Below, piece after piece: positions 5,875-8,354 of a DNA stretch of 8,354 nt. Numbering within the stretch: position 1 is the stretch's first letter; every line of letters begins with the position of its first letter. Both the position numbers and the translations under genes were made by a program. The notes beneath the pieces are model-generated. The model had not been told where the DNA came from, did not search any database, and saw nothing but the letters and a program-made list of their open reading frames with translations. The stretch spans positions 1 through 8,354 of the forward strand of contig JASHTC010000034.1 in assembly GCA_030040755.1 (NCBI GenBank), in the 5' to 3' direction. This DNA comes from Thermoplasmata archaeon (GTDB lineage Archaea; Thermoplasmatota; Thermoplasmata; Lutacidiplasmatales; UBA184).

Positions 5875-7239
5875 TCACGGGAGCCTGCGGTCCGGGAGAG
5901 GGCTCACCGCGCGCTGCCATTTCCGACGCAGCCCATCGAGGTCCCCGCCCCGGTTCGGTTCCAATACGATCCGGATGGCCGGCTGCGTGTTGGAGAGGCG
6001 CATGTGAACGGACCCGGACGAGGACCGATAGACGAATCCGTCGATTCCGCGCTCCGGCTTCGGGACGAGGGCCGTCGTGAGAGCGCGGTAGTGACGGATC
6101 GCCTCGGCCCGGGTCCCGAACGTGAGCACCTGGCGGTCGCGGACCACGGGGCCGAAGGCTCGACCGAGCTCGCCCAGGGAAGTCCCCACCCGGTCGAGCC
6201 AGTGACAGACCACACACGCGACGAGGATGCCGTCCGAGTTGGGACCCCACCGCTCGAGATAGAAGTGGGAGGACGCCTCAAACCCGACGGCGGACCCGTG
6301 GCGCCGCATCGTCGCCGAGATGTATCGGCTTCCGACGCGGGACCGGACCGTGGGGACCTCCGCCTCGCAGCGTTGGGAAGCGTCGACCGACGCGATCAGG
6401 GGCTGCCCGGCGACTGACAGATGCCGATGCAGAAACGTTGCGATGACCTCGGGTTCCACCCAGCGCCCTCGCTCGTCCACGAAGGTGACCCGGTCCCCGT
6501 CTCCGTCGAACGCGACGCCGAGGTCGGCCCGCTGGGCACGGACCCTCCGAGCCAGCTCCCCGATGTTCTCGCGCTGGGGTTCCGGAGACAGCCCGTAGAA
6601 CGTGGGCGAGAAGCGGGGATGTAACTCGGTGACGCGCGCTCCCGCTCGCCGCAGGGCGCGGGGCGCCAGGCGCGAGGTGGCCCCCCCGCGGCCGTCGACC
6701 ACGACCTCCTGCGAGGTGCGAAGCCCGCGCGTCACATGAGCGAGATACGCCCCGGCCACCCCCGACGTCGTGACGGCCAGCCGGCCCCCCGGAGTCGTAC
6801 GTCCCGCCCACCGAACGCGCGCGGAGACCGGGTGACGGGCGTGGACGAAGGCGTCGCGTATCCGGCTCCACTCCCCGGCGAGCGAGCGCCCGGCGGGGTC
6901 GAAGGCTTTGACGCCGGCATACCCGAGGGCATTATGGGAGGGGGTAAACACGAGCCCACGGGCGGTCAGATGGCCGGCGGCAAATCCCACGACGGGCGTG
7001 GGTTGAATGCCGAGCCGGAGTACCGACCGACCTCGCTCGCGCAGGTGGCCGACGATCGCCCGCTCTAGGCACGCGGAGGCCCGTCGACTGTCTCGGGCGA
7101 CCACGAACGCACCGGGCGTCACCCGAAGAAACGCGTCGGCGATCCGACGACAGGTCTCTCGTGAAAAGTCTTCGGGGTACCGTCCCCGGATGTCGTACGA
7201 GCCGAAGAGGGCGACGGAGGGGGCGGGCTGCGACGTCAC
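5875..7239 (-). CDS. Phosphohexomutase (PMM/PGM type), probable phosphoglucosamine or phospho-GlcNAc mutase
   Basis: The 454-residue alpha-D-phosphohexomutase has the usual family length. Near the N-terminus, LFGSYDIRG (11-19) is the first phosphate-contact motif. TPSHNA (99-104) holds the catalytic, phosphorylated Ser101. DGDGDR (245-250) binds the metal. EASSH (321-325) followed by FYLERW is the sugar-recognition loop in the form seen in PMM/PGM enzymes. RLSNTQP (414-420) is the C-terminal phosphate loop. The enzyme moves phosphate between C6 and C1 of a hexose. Next to glmS it most likely acts on glucosamine- or N-acetylglucosamine-phosphate, but SNTxP rather than SGTEP points to the ManB-like subgroup, so mannose or glucose phosphate remains possible. 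Two motif positions are unusual: HNA for HNP and TQP for TEP. The start is a GTG at 7239-7237; no ATG is available nearby, and the preceding frame closes six codons upstream. Confidence 0.9.
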   Translation of the reverse strand: MTSQPAPSVALFGSYDIRGRYPEDFSRETCRRIADAFLRVTPGAFVVARDSRRASACLERAIVGHLRERGRSVLRLGIQPTPVVGFAAGHLTARGLVFTPSHNALGYAGVKAFDPAGRSLAGEWSRIRDAFVHARHPVSARVRWAGRTTPGGRLAVTTSGVAGAYLAHVTRGLRTSQEVVVDGRGGATSRLAPRALRRAGARVTELHPRFSPTFYGLSPEPQRENIGELARRVRAQRADLGVAFDGDGDRVTFVDERGRWVEPEVIATFLHRHLSVAGQPLIASVDASQRCEAEVPTVRSRVGSRYISATMRRHGSAVGFEASSHFYLERWGPNSDGILVACVVCHWLDRVGTSLGELGRAFGPVVRDRQVLTFGTRAEAIRHYRALTTALVPKPERGIDGFVYRSSSGSVHMRLSNTQPAIRIVLEPNRGGDLDGLRRKWQRAVSPLPDRRLP

Positions 7240-7279
7240 GAGCGTCTGTCCCAGGTCCTACGCCGGGAGCACGGGGTTA

Positions 7280-7287
7280 CTTAAGCG
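7280..7287 (-). promoter_or_regulatory. TATA-like box of the mutase gene (CGCTTAAG)
   Basis: The minus strand reads CGCTTAAGTAACC. From its centre (about 7282) a start near 7255 is expected, leaving a short leader of about 16 nt before the GTG start codon. That leader has no good Shine-Dalgarno match. Confidence 0.5.
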
Positions 7288-7343
7288 ATGCCCGCTATCG
7301 TGGATGCTGGCGCCGCGGTACCCTCCGGACCGCCTAGCGAGCG

Positions 7344-7363
7344 CTCCCCCGGCTTGGGGGGAG
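7344..7363 (-). terminator. Stable hairpin downstream of the glycosyltransferase-like gene, possible terminator
   Basis: CTCCCCC (7344-7350) pairs with GGGGGAG (7357-7363) over a 6-nt loop, and G-U pairs can lengthen it by about three. It lies about 60 nt past the stop codon of the membrane protein gene and upstream of the mutase promoter, so it may separate two transcription units. It lacks the T-tract typical of archaeal terminators. Confidence 0.35.
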
Positions 7364-7385
7364 TGTCGCGCGCAGGCTCCGTGCC

Positions 7386-7399
7386 GAGGGAGCTCCCTC
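7386..7399. repeat. 14-bp perfect palindrome GAGGGAGCTCCCTC
   Basis: It lies 27 bp past the stop codon of the membrane protein gene, next to the hairpin at 7344-7363. It may be part of a 3' processing or termination structure, or a protein site. Its role is not determined. Confidence 0.35.
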
Positions 7400-7425
7400 T
7401 CCGAGTGGGAGATGGCCCGTCCGGT

Positions 7426-8354
7426 TCACGGGACGGCGATGACCTCGTAGATCGTGAAGGTCGAGTCCTGGTAGACCAGGTCGAAGAACGCGGGGTTGTT
7501 GAACTTCGCCAACTGCGCCGGCGTCATCGGAGCGGTCGGCTGTTCGGGTCCCGGGAACTGCGGGGTGGACGTCGTCATGTACTTGTCCAGAACAACATAC
7601 GACCCGACCGTGACATAGGTCCAGACCGAGAGGGGAATGGTCGTACCATTGAACAACATGTATTGGTTGTACTCCATGTTGAATTGCCCGAACCCTCCGA
7701 AGACGCAGTAGGTCAGCAGATCCCCCCACACGTAGGTGGAGGAGTTCAGGTGGGAGTGCGCCCAGATCCCCAGCGCGTAGCTGTTGAGGTCGATGTGGAG
7801 GGGGGAGTCGGTATAGATAGCGCTCGGCGCCGCGAATTGGTCCCGAGTGCTGTAAGGAACCAGGCTCCCTCCCGCGAAGATTAGCACCACGAGCAGGATC
7901 ACGACCCCCGATGCCGCGTAGCGTCGTAGGGTCGACGAGCGACGAGCCGGCCGTGCCGTCGCCGACTGGGTGGCGCCGGTCCCGGCCGCGGGAAGGACGC
8001 GCTGGGTGACCCACCACGCGATCGCGGGGGCCATGAAGATCTCGCCGTACTCCATGATGCGCTCGGCCAAGAAGTTGAATCCGGTGACGAGCAAGGGCAG
8101 CGTGACGATGACCGCGATCAGGGAGACGGTGAGATTGGGGGTCATGAACCGGCGCGGCTGCGTCCGAAGCCAACGACGCAGAGCGAGCAGGGAGAAGATG
8201 ATCAGGCCGAGGTAGGCGAGGTAGGTCCACACCAGCTGATATTCGGGGAACGACGCGCCGATCGACGTCGCGCTGCTCACCGCGAGGTTCGAAGGGCTCA
8301 CGAGGGAGGTGAGCTCGGCCTGGAGGAGGGCGTAGTTGGCGAGAAGGTTGGGGA
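7426..8354 (-). CDS. C-terminal part of a multi-spanning membrane protein, probable membrane glycosyltransferase; runs off the right edge
   Basis: The last 308 residues of a larger protein are visible; the frame is open to the window end, so its start is outside. Hydrophobic helices lie near visible residues 38-60, 74-95, 103-120 and 147-167, with ERIMEYGEIFMAPAIAW between two of them. A soluble region of about 140 residues follows (168-308), predicted to face outwards. It has aromatic-rich segments, the sequons N203-S-S and N235-G-T, and ends in FFDLVYQDSTFTIYEV. An internal helix bundle followed by a C-terminal ectodomain ending in a '...vY..g...iY.v' pattern is typical of archaeal dolichol-phosphate-sugar-dependent glycosyltransferases and DUF2206-type proteins. 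That identity is inferred, because the catalytic N-terminal part lies outside the window. A GTG at 8301 is in frame, but clear coding sequence continues above it, so it is not taken as the start. Confidence 0.75.
   Translation of the reverse strand, partial: PNLLANYALLQAELTSLVSPSNLAVSSATSIGASFPEYQLVWTYLAYLGLIIFSLLALRRWLRTQPRRFMTPNLTVSLIAVIVTLPLLVTGFNFLAERIMEYGEIFMAPAIAWWVTQRVLPAAGTGATQSATARPARRSSTLRRYAASGVVILLVVLIFAGGSLVPYSTRDQFAAPSAIYTDSPLHIDLNSYALGIWAHSHLNSSTYVWGDLLTYCVFGGFGQFNMEYNQYMLFNGTTIPLSVWTYVTVGSYVVLDKYMTTSTPQFPGPEQPTAPMTPAQLAKFNNPAFFDLVYQDSTFTIYEVIAVP

Noticed and set aside
1..8354. CRISPR array, insertion sequence or integrase/attachment site
   Set aside because: No regularly spaced repeats, transposase or integrase motifs, or long terminal repeats were seen; the tRNA 3' end is not duplicated elsewhere in the window as far as I can read.

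Overview
The window is GC-rich, and every gene I can support lies on the minus strand, so the reading order is from the right edge to the left. It is most likely archaeal. AT-rich TATA-like boxes sit about 25-28 nt upstream of a tRNA gene and of two start codons, two of which would give leaderless mRNAs. Bacterial-type ribosome binding sites are weak or absent. The tRNA does not encode CCA, and one gene belongs to the mostly archaeal DUF1616 family. The combination of high GC and these families suggests a GC-rich Thermoplasmatota-like lineage, but that placement is inference.

Layout in transcription order: (1) 8354-7426, the C-terminal part of a multi-spanning membrane protein resembling the end of archaeal membrane glycosyltransferases; (2) 7239-5875, a phosphohexomutase (PMM/PGM type, GlmM-like role); (3) 5718-3934, GlmS, glutamine-fructose-6-phosphate aminotransferase; (4) 3889-3380, a GNAT-family N-acetyltransferase; (5) 3383-2604, a sugar-1-phosphate nucleotidyltransferase whose ATG overlaps the GNAT stop codon; (6) 2443-1496, a DUF1616 membrane protein with an exported C-terminal domain; (7) 1386-1315, tRNA-Cys(GCA); (8) 645-1314, about 670 bp without a convincing protein gene but with several inverted repeats; (9) 644-1, the N-terminal part of a Wzx/MATE-like polysaccharide flippase, a gene that runs off the left edge.

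The core (2-5) reads as a complete UDP-N-acetylglucosamine route: GlmS makes glucosamine-6-phosphate, the mutase moves the phosphate to C1, an acetyltransferase adds the N-acetyl group, and the nucleotidyltransferase makes the UDP-sugar. The unusual point is that the nucleotidyltransferase has no C-terminal left-handed beta-helix acetyltransferase domain, which bacterial GlmU and known archaeal bifunctional enzymes have. A separate GNAT protein is translationally coupled to it instead. This would be a prokaryotic version of the eukaryotic logic, in which the acetyl transfer is done by a GNAT (GNA1). The flanking glycosyltransferase-like protein, flippase and sequon-rich DUF1616 protein fit a surface glycan or protein-glycosylation locus.

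Secondary points of interest are a tRNA-Cys with an atypical anticodon loop (C33, A37, possible 32-38 pair), a possible structured RNA or regulatory region between the tRNA and the flippase gene, and altered active-site motifs in the mutase.
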